Source: Draconibacterium aestuarii (lineage in GTDB: Bacteria > Bacteroidota > Bacteroidia > Bacteroidales > Prolixibacteraceae). From it: DNA of 64,000 nt. The first letter of the stretch is position 1. Every line of letters starts with the position of its first letter. Of the stretch, positions 39,419 to 47,255 are shown piece by piece. The notes under the pieces are model-generated. The model was not told where the DNA came from and did not search any database. It was given only the letters and a program-made list of their open reading frames with translations. Both the position numbers and the translations under genes were made by a program. The DNA lies in NCBI GenBank assembly GCA_026671195.1, contig JAPOHD010000027.1, positions 682,001-746,000 of the forward strand, written 5' to 3'.

Positions 39419-39949
39419 TTATATTTTCCATACACTGTTATCTGTCATCCATGTTTCAATTTCTAAACCTTCTTCTGTTTCCAACTCGAATTCTATAGTT
39501 TGTACTCCAAAATAATCCATGTTTTTCATCCAGTCTTCCAGTTCTAATGCTTCTTCAGTTTCTACCTCGAAGTAAGCGGCAACTCCATTAAATAAGCTTT
39601 CGTTAGTCATCCAGCTTTCGATCTCAAGCCTGTTTTCAATTTCTGTTTCAATGTTTACTGTTTCGAAAAAGTTGTTTTCGTTAGTCATCCAGTTTTCCAA
39701 TTGTAAAGATTCTTCGGTTTCTTCTGTCAAATACTCGGCAAATGCACTTGCGTCGGTAGTCGAGTTGGCATCGGCTGATGCCGGAGTAGCTTCGCTTGTC
39801 ATGGCCATGGCTAATTGGCTAAAGCTGCTGTTTTCTAATACGGTTTTCCAAAAATCCTGAGCGTTTACTGTAATACTGATCAATACCAAACTTATAATTA
39901 CCGCCAGTGATTTTGTGATTGCTTTCTGAACATTGTCTTTTGTTTTCAT
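39419..39949 (-). CDS. Secreted acidic repeat protein, function unknown
   Basis: 176 residues. The signal sequence (SLAVIISLVLISITVNAQ) is followed by DFWKTVLENSSFSQLAMAM, a Ser/Thr/Ala-rich linker, and four copies of an acidic unit of about 30 residues with the pattern ETEE-x-LELE-x-WM-T-N-x4-F. Examples are LQLENWMTNENNF, LEIESWMTNESLF, LELEDWMKNMDYF and LEIETWMTDNSVW. I know of no named family. The regular Trp-Met and acidic residues suggest a repeat fold or a partner-binding or ion-binding surface. It has a real Shine-Dalgarno sequence, unusual here, and a long purine-rich leader, which suggests strong expression. Confidence 0.75.
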   Translation of the reverse strand: MKTKDNVQKAITKSLAVIISLVLISITVNAQDFWKTVLENSSFSQLAMAMTSEATPASADANSTTDASAFAEYLTEETEESLQLENWMTNENNFFETVNIETEIENRLEIESWMTNESLFNGVAAYFEVETEEALELEDWMKNMDYFGVQTIEFELETEEGLEIETWMTDNSVWKI

Positions 39950-39956
39950 GACTTTT

Positions 39957-39962
39957 CCTCCT
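39957..39962 (-). promoter_or_regulatory. Consensus Shine-Dalgarno site (AGGAGG)
   Basis: AGGAGG on the minus strand, 7 nt before the ATG at 39949. Bacteroidota genes seldom use a strong Shine-Dalgarno site, so this marks the acidic repeat protein as unusual. It also fixes the start. Confidence 0.7.
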
Positions 39963-40371
39963 GCTTCTTGTTTTCTTGTTTTTTTGCTTTGCTTGACTTG
40001 TTTTCTTCTGTTGTTTTTGTTTCTGTTTCGCTATTAAGACGCTTAAAAATTTTATTCGTTACACTTTTTTTAGAACTTTTTTAAAGATCGTACTCTTTTT
40101 TGCCTTGAAGTATGTAATGCAAATATAAGTACAAAAAATGGTACTATGCAAAACAAAGTAGTATATTTTTTGAAAATAATTTATAGTGTATCTGTTAAGT
40201 GTCACGTATAGAGGCAGATGAAATTGTTTTGTCGTAGACGAAAAATTGAACTTAAAATCATAAAAGTCGAATTTATTGAATGTTTTCGATTTTTAGATCA
40301 TGTAAAATATGCGCTAAATATTTTTATTTGAAATCTCAATTGCAGACTTTAAATACCATTTTTAAAGTTTC
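39963..40371. other. Divergent intergenic region with purine-rich leader
   Basis: About 70 bp next to the acidic repeat gene read as a nearly pure A/G leader on the minus strand. The rest is AT-rich and presumably holds its promoter. No ORF is seen. Confidence 0.5.
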
Positions 40372-40379
40372 TATCTTTG
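40372..40379 (+). promoter_or_regulatory. -7 element for the GroES-like gene
   Basis: TATCTTTG matches TAnnTTTG exactly, 23 bp before the ATG at 40403. Confidence 0.6.
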
Positions 40380-40402
40380 CATTTATCGAAAAAGCATAAG
40401 TT

Positions 40403-40786
40403 ATGTCGTTAATAATTGAAGAGAAAGATTTAGAGAAATTTATAATGGTTGGCGACCGGGTTTTGGTAAAACCTAAAAATCCGTCGGGTAAAACAAAGTC
40501 AGGACTTTATTTACCACCTTCGGTACAGGAAAACGAAAAAGTGCAAAGCGGCTACATTGTAAAAGTTGGTCCGGGGTATCCGATTCCTGCAGTTAGCGAG
40601 GAAGACGAAGCATGGAAAGAAAAAAAGGACGATGTGAAATATGTACCACTGCAGACACACATTGGCGACCTGGCAGTTTATTTAAATAAAAGCGGGCATG
40701 AAATAGAATTCAACAACGAAAAGTATATTATTTTACCGCACTCGGCAATTTTAATGATAATCAGAGATGAGAATTTATTTGAATAG
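40403..40786 (+). CDS. GroES/Cpn10-family protein, stand-alone and extended
   Basis: 127 residues. Cpn10 features: VGDRVLVKPKNPSGKTKSGLYLPPSVQENEKVQSGYIVKVGPG, then a charged insert with EEDEAWKEKKDDVKYVP, then GDLAVYLNKSGHEIEFNNEKYIILPHSAILMIIRDE. It is about 30 residues longer than normal GroES, and no groEL follows. Bacteroidota often keep such an extra Cpn10-like protein besides the groESL operon. A co-chaperone role is inferred only from the fold. Confidence 0.88.
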   Translation: MSLIIEEKDLEKFIMVGDRVLVKPKNPSGKTKSGLYLPPSVQENEKVQSGYIVKVGPGYPIPAVSEEDEAWKEKKDDVKYVPLQTHIGDLAVYLNKSGHEIEFNNEKYIILPHSAILMIIRDENLFE

Positions 40787-40810
40787 GGCACCGTATAATC
40801 CAAATAAAAA

Positions 40811-40839
40811 AGCCATTTCATTTTTATTTTGAAATGGCT
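40811..40839. terminator. Bidirectional terminator between the GroES-like and patatin genes
   Basis: A 10-bp stem (arms 40811-40820 and 40830-40839) with a T-rich sequence on both sides. It covers the last codons of the patatin gene and serves both convergent genes. Confidence 0.8.
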
Positions 40840-41594
40840 GTTTTATTATCGATTATTTCTTTCGTGGTTTTATAGCCTATTTCAAACAACTCTTCGGCAT
40901 GTTTTCGAAGGAACATTTCGTAGGCGTCAATCCCTTTGGGTTCGATATAATAGGTCGCATGTTTTTTGGCTTCTTCGGCTTTTACGTTTACACTCATATA
41001 AACGGTTCGTGTAGCAATCTGAATCAGGTTCTTCATTTTAGCCTTTGGATTTATCGGGCTGATATTTGAAACGATGAGTTGCTCGCAGTCATTCTTAATG
41101 GGTTCAATCGGAATATTATCCATTAATCCACCATCAACATACGAATCGCGACCGAGAACAACCGGAGCAAAAAGAACAGGAATGGATGATGAGGCCAAAA
41201 CGGTATCGCCAAGAGGTCCTGAATTCCGGTATTCCACTGTGCCTTTATTCAGGTTCGAAACGCACACATAGAAAGGAGTTTCGAGATCTTCAATCTTTTT
41301 AACCTTGATTTCTTTCTCAATAATTTCTTTTACCCCATCGAGTTTTAAAAGTCCGTCAACCGGCAAATGGATTTTTGTGTACTGAAATATCCATCCTTTT
41401 GTGAAGATTTCCAGGATTTCTTCCGGCAGCATTCCGGCAGCAATAAATGCTCCCACAATTGCTCCTGCACTCACTCCTGAAATTACTTCAGGTCTCATAC
41501 CTTTTTCGTAAAGCGCCGCAATCATCCCCAGGTGGGCAAAACCACGTGTTCCACCACCACTTAAAACCAGTCCTGTTTTGTATTTTTTAGTCAT
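40824..41594 (-). CDS. Patatin-like phospholipase
   Basis: 256 residues from the ATG at 41594 (MTKKYKTGLVLSGGGTRGFAHLG); an upstream in-frame start at 41651 adds a non-conserved tail. The oxyanion loop GGGTRG is at 13-18, the nucleophile elbow GVSAG has Ser42, and the catalytic Asp is in YVDGGLMDN. Patatins are Ser-Asp dyad lipid acyl hydrolases. There is no signal peptide or barrel, so it is cytoplasmic or loosely membrane-associated. The substrate is unknown. Confidence 0.93.
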   Translation of the reverse strand: MTKKYKTGLVLSGGGTRGFAHLGMIAALYEKGMRPEVISGVSAGAIVGAFIAAGMLPEEILEIFTKGWIFQYTKIHLPVDGLLKLDGVKEIIEKEIKVKKIEDLETPFYVCVSNLNKGTVEYRNSGPLGDTVLASSSIPVLFAPVVLGRDSYVDGGLMDNIPIEPIKNDCEQLIVSNISPINPKAKMKNLIQIATRTVYMSVNVKAEEAKKHATYYIEPKGIDAYEMFLRKHAEELFEIGYKTTKEIIDNKTAISK

Positions 41595-41699
41595 GTGTAA
41601 GTTTGTTCTGCAAAGGTAAAAAAAGGAGGAGAAAGATCCGTGAGAATCCAAAAGGTTGAATGAGATTGATTATTTCAAACGCATTCAACCTTTATCGAT

Positions 41700-43172
41700 T
41701 TATTTTTCTATCGAAAACCATTTGTTCATCAGGTCTTCGTCGTTGCGTTCGTTTTTATGAAAGAAAGCATTCACGCGGTTGTTGTAGATGTAATCTTGCT
41801 GGTATTCGTTGATATTTGAAATAATATCTTTCAGAGCAACCATCATCAGGTCTATTTCTTCATCTTTCATCGTTGGGTGTAACGACCAGCGCACCCACCC
41901 CGGTTTCTCTGAAAGGTCGCCCGTGTTAATTTTATCGGTAATTTCCTGCGATTGTTCGTACGATACTTCCAACAGAAAATGTCCGTAAGTTCCGGCACAT
42001 GCACAACCGCCCCGTGTTTGAATTCCGTATCTGTCGTTTAACAAACGAACCAGAAGATTGTAGTGTATTCCCTCAACATAAAACGAAATAACTCCCAAAC
42101 GATCGCGAACATTATCGGCAAGAATGTTTACTTTTTTTAGTTCATCGAGGCCGGCAAATGCTTTCTCCAGTAGTTCTTCTTCTCTTTTTCTGATATTTTC
42201 AATTCCCATCTGGTTTTTCAGATCGAAACAAAGTGCTGTTCGTATCGATTGCAAAAATCCAGGCGTTCCCCCGTCTTCACGTGCTTCAATATCGTCAACA
42301 TATTTGTATTTTCCCCAACGGTTGGTCCAGTCAACTGTTCCTCCACCCGGAGCATCAGGTACTTCATTTTTATACATCGATGCATCGAAAACAATAACGC
42401 CAGACGAACCGGGGCCTCCCAAAAATTTATGAGGCGAGAACATTATTGCGTCCAATTTCTGCATTGGATCTTCAGGGTGCATATTCATTTCGTCGTAAGG
42501 TGCCGAGGCCGCAAAATCGATAAAACAAACACCTCCGTGCTCGTGCATTATTTTGGCCAGATCGAAATAGGGAGTGCGAACCCCTGTAACATTCGAGCAA
42601 GCAGTAAACGATCCAATTTTAAAAGGGCGTTCTTTGTATTCTTCCAGTGCTTTTCGCAGGTTTTCAGGATCAACCAAAAGTCCTTCGCCGGGTTCAATAA
42701 CCACAACATCGGCATTGGTTTCGTACCACGAAGTTTGGTTCGAGTGGTGTTCCATATGTGTTACAAAAACCACTGGCCGCTCGCGCTCGGCAATACAACT
42801 TTTACCGGCAATTTTACCACAATATTTTAACCCAAGTATGCGCTGAAATTTATTGATAACGGCAGTCATCCCAAAGCCGGCGGTAATTATTATGTCGTTT
42901 GGTCCGGCATTTACATGTTGTTTGATCAACTGATGCGATTTGTGGTAAGCATGAGTCATCCGGATACCGGTTTCGCTGGTTTCGGTGTGTGTATTCCCAA
43001 CGTAAGGGCCAATCTCGTCGGTAATTTTACATTCAATTGGGCGGTATAAGCGTCCACTGGCAATCCAGTCGCCATAAATAATTTTTTTTGTTCCGTAAGG
43101 CGATTCAAATTCCTGGTCAATACCAACAATGTTTTCTCTGAACTTCTCAAAATGCTTTCCCAAACTACTCAT
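41700..43172 (-). CDS. Class V aminotransferase-fold PLP enzyme (cysteine desulfurase-like)
   Basis: 490 residues, larger than SufS/IscS (about 405). It has THMEHHSNQTSWYE (PLP-stacking His region), ACSNVTGVRTPYFDLAKIMHEHG, CFIDFAASAPYD and the Schiff-base lysine in FSPHKFLGGPGSSG (K249). A later GGCACAGTYGHF segment is Cys-rich at the place of the desulfurase catalytic Cys. The closest general match is SufS/CsdA-like proteins, but the N-terminus and the long C-terminal tail differ and no suf or isc genes are near. The real substrate is uncertain. Confidence 0.85.
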   Translation of the reverse strand: MSSLGKHFEKFRENIVGIDQEFESPYGTKKIIYGDWIASGRLYRPIECKITDEIGPYVGNTHTETSETGIRMTHAYHKSHQLIKQHVNAGPNDIIITAGFGMTAVINKFQRILGLKYCGKIAGKSCIAERERPVVFVTHMEHHSNQTSWYETNADVVVIEPGEGLLVDPENLRKALEEYKERPFKIGSFTACSNVTGVRTPYFDLAKIMHEHGGVCFIDFAASAPYDEMNMHPEDPMQKLDAIMFSPHKFLGGPGSSGVIVFDASMYKNEVPDAPGGGTVDWTNRWGKYKYVDDIEAREDGGTPGFLQSIRTALCFDLKNQMGIENIRKREEELLEKAFAGLDELKKVNILADNVRDRLGVISFYVEGIHYNLLVRLLNDRYGIQTRGGCACAGTYGHFLLEVSYEQSQEITDKINTGDLSEKPGWVRWSLHPTMKDEEIDLMMVALKDIISNINEYQQDYIYNNRVNAFFHKNERNDEDLMNKWFSIEK

Positions 43173-43410
43173 AAATCACTTTTTCTGAATGCCACAAATT
43201 AAACTACTTTGAGCGAATAAATTGAGGGTAAAAATCATAAAAAGAACGAAAGATATGTGATGAAGGTAACAAAAGTATCCCTAACCCTCCTGTCAATTTC
43301 AATTGAATGACAGGTTTCTTCAGCAGGCTCAGTTGTCAATTTAGAACCAAACTTTGCCCAATTTACAGGCTGAATGATTGTAATTCTGTCAAATCGTCAC
43401 AAAAAAGAAA
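43173..43410. other. Divergent intergenic region with an imperfect hairpin
   Basis: It contains CCTGTCA (43289-43295) and TGACAGG (43308-43314) around a TTCAATTGAA palindrome, then CTTCAGCAGGCTCAG, a phrase common in interspersed repeats of many bacteria. No ORF is seen. Confidence 0.5.
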
Positions 43411-43425
43411 TGGCACAAGGTTTGA
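43411..43425 (+). promoter_or_regulatory. Sigma54-like promoter upstream of htpG
   Basis: TGGCACAAGGTTTGA fits TGGCAC-N5-TTGC except for the last base. It lies 46 bp before the htpG start, so a start about 12 bp downstream would give a leader of about 35 nt. No TAnnTTTG element is seen closer. No enhancer-binding protein is in the window. Confidence 0.4.
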
Positions 43426-43471
43426 TTTTAGCCCGACGTAAAAATTAAAGTAAAACTAAAAATATATAAAA

Positions 43472-45526
43472 ATGCAAACAGGAAAAATTGGTGTTACCAG
43501 TGAGAATCTTTTTCCGATAATTAAAAAGTTTCTCTATTCTGACCACGACATTTTTTTAAGAGAGATTGTATCGAACGCAGTTGATGCAACACAAAAACTG
43601 AAAACGCTGGCTTCGAAAGGTGAATACAAAGGCGATGTGAGCAATGCAAAAGTTGTTGTAAAATTAGATACCGATGCAAAAACCATCACCGTTTCGGATA
43701 ACGGAATTGGGATGACAGCGGAGGAAGTTGAAAAATACATCAACCAGATTGCATTCTCAGGGGCCAACGAGTTTTTGGATAAATATAAAGATGATGCGAA
43801 CGCTATTATCGGTCATTTCGGACTTGGTTTTTACAGTTCGTTTATGGTGTCGGAGAAAGTGGATGTGATTACTAAATCACACAAAGAAGGTTCGCAGGCT
43901 GTAAAATGGAGCTGTAACGGCAGTCCTGAATTCACGCTCGACGAAGTTGAAAAAGAGGATGTGGGTACCGACATTGTAATGCACATCAGCGAGGAAGAAA
44001 AAGGATTTTTGGAGGACTCAAAAATCAGCGGGATTCTTGATAAGTACTGTAAATTTCTTTCTGTTCCGGTAATTTATGGAAAAGAGAAGGAATGGAAGGA
44101 TGGAGCTCAGGTTGATACAGATAAAGATCATCAGGTAAATGATGTGGCACCGGCCTGGACAAAAATGCCAGCTGATTTAAAAGATGAGGACTACAAAAAT
44201 TTCTACAGGAAATTATATCCAATGGGAGAGGAGCCGCTATTCAATATTCATTTGAATGTGGATTATCCGTTTAATCTGACGGGGATTTTGTATTTCCCAA
44301 AAATCAAAAACAATTTCGAGGTTCAGAAAAACAAAATTCAGTTGTACTGCAACCAGGTTTTTGTAACCGATTCAGTTGAAGGAATTGTTCCTGAATTTTT
44401 GACATTGTTGCACGGTGTTATCGATTCTCCGGATATTCCGCTGAACGTTTCCCGTTCGTATTTGCAGAGCGATTCGAATGTGAAAAAAATAAGCAGCCAC
44501 ATCAATAAAAAAGTAGCCGACCGTTTACACCAGATCTTTAAAGACAATCGCGAGGATTTCGAAAGTAAATGGGACGATCTGAAGATCTTTATTGAGTACG
44601 GTATGTTGACTGAGGAGAAGTTTTACGACCGTGCCATGAAATTTTTCATGCTGAAAAATACCGAAGGGAAATACTTTACCTGGGAAGAGTATGAAAAACT
44701 GGTAAAGGATAATCAGACTGACAAAGACAAGAATACCATTTATTTGTACTCAACCAATGTTGAAGAACAATTTACATTTGTTGAAGCGGCTAAAAACAAA
44801 GGATACGATGTTTTGGTGCTGGATGATGTTTTGGCGCCTCACCTGATTAATAAACTGGAGCAAAAATACACCGATAAACGTTTTGTGCGAGTGGATTCTG
44901 ACGTGGTTGAAAACCTTATTAAGAAGGATGACACCACAAAAGAAGAGTTGACATGGGAACAAAAGCAAGAATTATCGCCTGTGTTTCAGGCAGTTTGTCC
45001 CGAGGATAAAGATTACTCGTTTATTGTTGATTTCCAGGATTTGGGAGAAACCGGTTCGCCAATGGTAATCACACGCAACGAGTTTATGCGCCGAATGAAA
45101 GATATGAGCGCTGCCCAGGGCGGAATGAGTATGTACGGAGATATGCCTGAGAGTTTAAGTTTAGTGGTAAATACGACTCACCCGTTGGTGAAAAAAGTGC
45201 TGGATGCCAAAGACAAAAAACTGGGTAAAAAGCTGGAAGAACTGACTGCAGAATTAACAGGTAAAAAAGACGAAATTGCTGTGCTTGAAAAAGCAAAAGA
45301 AGGCAAGAAAGACGAGGAAGTTCCAGTTGCCGACAAAGAAAAACTGGACAGCTTAAATGCCGAGCTTGTTAAACTGGAAGAAACAAAACGTGAACAGCTT
45401 TCTGATTTTGGTAAGAAAAACAAAGTAGCCAAACAAATGGTTGATTTGGCTTTGCTTGCCAATGGATTGTTAAAAGGCGCAGATCTGGACAAGTTTGTAA
45501 AACGAAGTGTAGAACTTATAAAATAA
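43472..45526 (+). CDS. htpG: Molecular chaperone HtpG (Hsp90)
   Basis: 684 residues. The N-terminal ATPase domain has LFLREIVSNAVDATQKL-type helix 1, ITVSDNGIGMT, IGHFGLGFYSSFMV and later GTDIVMHI. The middle domain includes LPLNVSRSYLQ-like IPLNVSRSYLQSDSNVKKI. The C-terminal region carries a long Lys/Glu-rich segment (about 580-650) typical of Bacteroidota HtpG. It is an ATP-dependent folding chaperone of the cytoplasm. A sigma54-like element upstream and a strong terminator downstream make it a single-gene unit. Confidence 0.97.
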   Translation: MQTGKIGVTSENLFPIIKKFLYSDHDIFLREIVSNAVDATQKLKTLASKGEYKGDVSNAKVVVKLDTDAKTITVSDNGIGMTAEEVEKYINQIAFSGANEFLDKYKDDANAIIGHFGLGFYSSFMVSEKVDVITKSHKEGSQAVKWSCNGSPEFTLDEVEKEDVGTDIVMHISEEEKGFLEDSKISGILDKYCKFLSVPVIYGKEKEWKDGAQVDTDKDHQVNDVAPAWTKMPADLKDEDYKNFYRKLYPMGEEPLFNIHLNVDYPFNLTGILYFPKIKNNFEVQKNKIQLYCNQVFVTDSVEGIVPEFLTLLHGVIDSPDIPLNVSRSYLQSDSNVKKISSHINKKVADRLHQIFKDNREDFESKWDDLKIFIEYGMLTEEKFYDRAMKFFMLKNTEGKYFTWEEYEKLVKDNQTDKDKNTIYLYSTNVEEQFTFVEAAKNKGYDVLVLDDVLAPHLINKLEQKYTDKRFVRVDSDVVENLIKKDDTTKEELTWEQKQELSPVFQAVCPEDKDYSFIVDFQDLGETGSPMVITRNEFMRRMKDMSAAQGGMSMYGDMPESLSLVVNTTHPLVKKVLDAKDKKLGKKLEELTAELTGKKDEIAVLEKAKEGKKDEEVPVADKEKLDSLNAELVKLEETKREQLSDFGKKNKVAKQMVDLALLANGLLKGADLDKFVKRSVELIK

Positions 45527-45573
45527 GGAGTGAGAGTCGTGCAAACGACAAGGGTCAAGGGAGAGCTATAAAT

Positions 45574-45605
45574 AACGCCGGTTCGTCAGTTGACGGATCG
45601 GCGTT
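45574..45605 (+). terminator. Terminator of htpG
   Basis: A 15-bp stem with G-U pairs around a 2-nt centre (arms 45574-45588 and 45591-45605), followed by TATTTTTTAT. It has the core CGTCAGTTGACGGATCGG, shared with the fructan operon terminator. Confidence 0.85.
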
Positions 45606-45639
45606 TATTTTTTATCGGCTCTTTTTTTATACAAAAAGC

Positions 45640-46851
45640 TTATTTCCTGTCAGCAAAATCCTGCAAATACGAAAAGCGTTCTGTCAGTTTGCCATCTTTT
45701 GTAATGGATGCACGTTCTATAATTCCATCCGGATCTTCTCCAAAAAGACTTGGGAAAACCTTTTCAATCAGGTTTTGTCCAAAATCGAGCGAGGCATCTT
45801 TAGGAAGTTCGCAAGGCAGATTATCAACAGCCTGTACCGAAACATGATTCGGATTCGAAAAAGCCTCTTCGATTTCACCAGTTGCAATATTGTAATCGTA
45901 AAACGGATCGTCAATGGTCGATGCTTTTTTCGTAGATGGAATAGAGCCTTCAATATCGCAGGTAATATCTGAAATTACACTAATTCTAAAATCATCAGCT
46001 TTCATTTCATCTGCGGTAAATAATACCGGCGCTTTTGGATCCCAGTAGGCCGAGGCAATCAGCAAATCTGTTGCTGTTGTAAAAGGCTGAAATGCATTTT
46101 CATACTCCGTTGGATGATTGAAAAAGTGCAACAAATCGAAGGTTTCGCTGTCGCCGGTTTTTCGTACATAATTGTTTGGTAAAAGCTGCACATAAACGGC
46201 CTGTTCCGGTTCCTGATTCTTTAAAAAAGCTTCAGGCGAAACACGCATAATGTTCATATGGCTCAGTATTTCAATAACACCATGTGCTACCCTGCCATCG
46301 CCTGTAAGTGCAATTTTTATCGGAGGTAAAGTTACTTCGTCCAAATGTTGAAGCATTTCTTCCAGGTCATTGCATTCGTGAGCCGGTTTCAGATCGAATA
46401 ACTCGTTTTTTAATCCAAAAGCCCTAAAACCGTTATAGGCACCAACTAAACCGGCAAAGCGTCCAAATCCAATTATTCTAAATCCTTTGTTATCAGTTAA
46501 AACTTCATAGTCAACCAATTGAATTTTCTTTTCTAAAACAGCTTGTAGAAGTTTTCGGTTGTACTCCTGTTTTTTTATGGTGTGTGAAAAAAAGAGATAT
46601 TTTTTCCCGGGAATAAAATCTTCGATACGTACTTCTTTTACACCTAAAAGAATATCGCATTCGCTTAAATCTTCCTGTAAAATAATTCCCAAATCCGCAT
46701 ACTCTTTATCCTTAAAACTGCGTATTGCGCTGGGTTGTACCAATACTGTTACATTAGGGAATTTGTGCTGAACCTCAATGCATTGCCGGGGATTTAACGG
46801 TACACGTTTATCTGGAGGTGTTTTTCCTTCTCTTAAAATTCCTATCTTCAT
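45640..46851 (-). CDS. Saccharopine dehydrogenase / alanine dehydrogenase-like NAD(P) oxidoreductase
   Basis: 403 residues starting MKIGILREGKTPPDKRVPLNP, the AlaDH/PNT N-terminal signature. CDILLGVKEV, KYLFFSHTIKKQEYN and FGRFAGLVGAYNGFRAFG follow, with LTGDGRVAHGVIEIL as the nucleotide-binding loop, and SDITCDIEGSIPS. It resembles lysine-forming saccharopine dehydrogenases (LYS1 type) more than alanine dehydrogenase. The reaction is not certain: no partner lysine-pathway gene is nearby. It is cytoplasmic and convergent with htpG. Confidence 0.8.
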   Translation of the reverse strand: MKIGILREGKTPPDKRVPLNPRQCIEVQHKFPNVTVLVQPSAIRSFKDKEYADLGIILQEDLSECDILLGVKEVRIEDFIPGKKYLFFSHTIKKQEYNRKLLQAVLEKKIQLVDYEVLTDNKGFRIIGFGRFAGLVGAYNGFRAFGLKNELFDLKPAHECNDLEEMLQHLDEVTLPPIKIALTGDGRVAHGVIEILSHMNIMRVSPEAFLKNQEPEQAVYVQLLPNNYVRKTGDSETFDLLHFFNHPTEYENAFQPFTTATDLLIASAYWDPKAPVLFTADEMKADDFRISVISDITCDIEGSIPSTKKASTIDDPFYDYNIATGEIEEAFSNPNHVSVQAVDNLPCELPKDASLDFGQNLIEKVFPSLFGEDPDGIIERASITKDGKLTERFSYLQDFADRK

Positions 46852-47255
46852 AATTAGTGAAAAATTTATCGAAATTACGAAAATTTAGTCATTCCTATTC
46901 GATTAAAAATTAATTCTTAAAAATGAGATTTGTAATAATCGAGTTGAAGTAGTTCTTTAATTACATAATGGTGTGTGTGATAGGATGTATTAATGTGGAT
47001 TTTTGCATTGGGTTTGAATCGTATTAAGGGTCTAATTTGGAATAATTCCATTCCTACAAGTTCTAAAAAGTAAGATGATTTGAGGAAAGGAGATTTGACA
47101 GTGGGAAATAACTATTTTTATAGAAATGCGAAAAACAGACAATTTCCTTCCGGTTTAAAATGCGACATTCCCAATGTTATACAGTGCTAATTGCAAATTA
47201 AATTCATTCTTTTACAAAAAATTTCAATATTTGTTTGCACTAAAATCCAAATGAG
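46852..47255. other. Divergent intergenic region, no gene seen
   Basis: About 400 AT-rich bp between the dehydrogenase and the multihaem cytochrome. I see no ORF, repeat or convincing -7 element. Confidence 0.5.

Noticed and set aside
41700-43172. Naming the class V enzyme sufS
   Set aside because: It is about 85 residues too long and has no suf or isc neighbours, so only the fold is claimed.
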